Assembly: GCA_947561585.1 (NCBI GenBank)
Contig: CANNZV010001437.1
Location: 62,001 to 126,000, forward strand
Source of the DNA: Caprella mutica
Lineage: Eukaryota > Arthropoda > Malacostraca > Amphipoda > Caprellidae
DNA length: 64,000 nucleotides
Direction: 5' to 3'
Below the pieces are notes generated by a model that saw only the letters and a list, made by a program, of their open reading frames with translations, was not told the origin of the DNA and did not search any database. This document shows, one piece after another, positions 62,601-64,000 of the stretch (its first letter is position 1; every line of letters starts with the position of its first letter). A program made the translations under genes and the position numbers.

Positions 62601-62725
62601 TATGAATATGCAAGTGTTAATACATATTTATCATTGCAAAGTATATAGGTAAATATATTATGCAGTGCTAAATCAAAATAGGTTCCATGTCCTTTTTCAT
62701 TGAGAAGTTCGTCGGTCCTGAGCTA

Positions 62726-63470
62726 TCAGTCTGACTGCATCTTTAGTAATTTATGAACAATGAATTCCATCACGAAACCAATCATTGAAATTACAATACC
62801 TGAAATAAGATACGAAAAGTTAGGAGAATGTCCTAAATTTTGGACGCTCACACTGCTCATGAATCAATTTAACCTTTAGAAATTTCTGCTGATTGGCCTA
62901 TCAATCAAGATAACACTCATTTTTTCGAATACTGTCAATTTCTGAGTTCAGTGATTTATTCCTATTAGTCATTAGTAATAAAATTATCAATCTTACCTCC
63001 AGCATACATCATCAAAATTCCATAGAAACTATCCAGTTGCAAAGGTTTCAAAATGTTTCCTTGTTTCTCGGGATTACGACATAGGAGAGATTTCACGATA
63101 GATTTGTAAGTTAGGTGTTGGACTATTCCAGCTTCCAACATTCTGGTCGTACTGTAAAAATCGGAAAAAACATATTAATTCTTGAATAAATATGTCAATA
63201 TGTCTATATAGATAAATTAAAAATTAATTTTTTTCGATCGTTCTGACGTCGTTGTCAGAAACGAGCAATATGATCAAAAGTAGATATTTTCGTCTAATTG
63301 TCTATTGCTCCACCAATATAGATTGGTGGGGCCACAAGAAAATAAGATTGGACCATAACTTACGCATCTTTCACTTTTTTGTTGTATCGCATTGACTTTT
63401 GCAAACCAATGGACAGTAACTGCGGTAGCATGTTAATCTTCCTCATGTTGTACATCTTGCATTCGTTAGT
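62726..63470 (-). CDS. Ionotropic glutamate receptor/IR-type channel, gene C (partial, 5' part off window)
   Basis: Three 3' exons are visible on the minus strand: 63364-63470 (TNECKMYNMRKINMLPQLLS, end of S2), 62997-63151 (LLCRNPEKQGNILKPLQLDS and the start of M4) and 62726-62799 (rest of M4, ending LLKMQSD and stop). Lengths of 107, 155 and 74 bp and all phases equal the last three exons of gene B. The protein is more diverged from A and B than they are from each other, so C split first. Upstream exons should continue beyond base 64000. The next exon (EYGP...IFQQ type) is not found in 63471-64000. Confidence 0.9.
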
Positions 63471-64000
63471 CTGAAATAGTATTATACTGCAAAGTCTAGC
63501 AATATCAATTTTTAGTGGCATGATCATGCATTTGGAGATATACAGGTAAATCCCTTACATAGGATGATCTTCAACGGACACACATTACAAAGGAAAAATA
63601 TTGTTCGTTCAGCCAGCCTGGAGCTCGTTACAACGACTTCTTTAAATTATATGACTTAACATATATTTAGTCCGTTTGCCAAGTAGACAATCATTTATTA
63701 TAATCAAAGGTATTACAATTTACAAATATACAATCAACACTTTAATGTATTGTATTCAGATTTGAAGTTTTTTAATTTAATTACCCTTTCTCTACAAATT
63801 TTCTTTGATAAGAAAAGTTCCATAGAAAATAAAAAGAGGTGTAACAATTCTATTTTCTAGAATAGTTTCAGTATATATAATACCTATCTTATTATTTTGT
63901 ACATTCATATAAGTAAGTGATATAAATATTTTTATAAGATTTTCATTAAAATTTTCATTTAATAATAATCTGAGATTGTTAACCCCATTAACGCTTCTTT
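63471..64000. other. Intron of gene C, nothing recognised
   Basis: AT-rich intron sequence. I searched the minus strand for the expected 156-bp S2 exon and did not find it before the window ends. Confidence 0.5.

Overview
This is a eukaryotic window: AT-rich, intron-rich and repeat-rich, with no bacterial gene organisation. The gene families (divergent nicotinic-type Cys-loop receptors, and ionotropic glutamate/IR-type receptors with very little N-terminal region), arthropod-like core promoter motifs and short TTAGG runs suggest an invertebrate, most likely an arthropod. I cannot name the species. All recognised host genes lie on the minus strand. I assembled them by hand from conserved motifs, splice sites and reading-frame phase.

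Region 1 (1-15.4 kb): two tandem paralogous nicotinic acetylcholine receptor-like subunit genes. The left gene (76-1899) runs off the left edge after the M2 exon. The right gene (8323-15338) is mapped through ten exons to its stop codon and gives a 470-codon frame. Homologous exons have identical lengths (155, 184, 124, 87 and 135 bp) and phases. Both genes keep the vicinal Cys pair of alpha-type subunits. A broken inverted copy of one exon lies at 18473-18624.

Region 2 (about 19-64 kb): three tandem paralogous glutamate-receptor/IR genes. A (21304-30874) and B (44540-50542) are complete, with twelve coding exons each, 420 and 423 codons before the stop. C (62726-63470) is cut by the right edge. 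Homologous exons of A and B have the same lengths except the last. The proteins begin almost at the ligand-binding domain, with no visible signal peptide or amino-terminal domain. A and B share a non-coding start exon and a possible promoter about 4 kb upstream. The duplicated unit also carries long stretches of matching 3' flank.

Region 3, interleaved: many mobile elements. An apparently intact piggyBac with TTAA target duplications sits in intron 1 of gene B. Also present are a pogo-like element with TA duplications, a decayed mariner, several TTAA- or TA-flanked MITEs, three decayed non-LTR reverse transcriptase fragments and at least four fold-back elements. Several fold-back elements carry private 15-16 bp minisatellites in opposite orientation on their two arms. 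One arm has expanded into a 2.2-kb, roughly 139-copy array (38080-40304) with higher-order structure. Comparison of A and B shows which intron insertions post-date the gene duplication.

The host genes would encode membrane ligand-gated cation channels of neuronal or chemosensory type. The rest of the window is intron, intergenic AT-rich DNA and transposon debris. No tRNA, rRNA or CRISPR was found.
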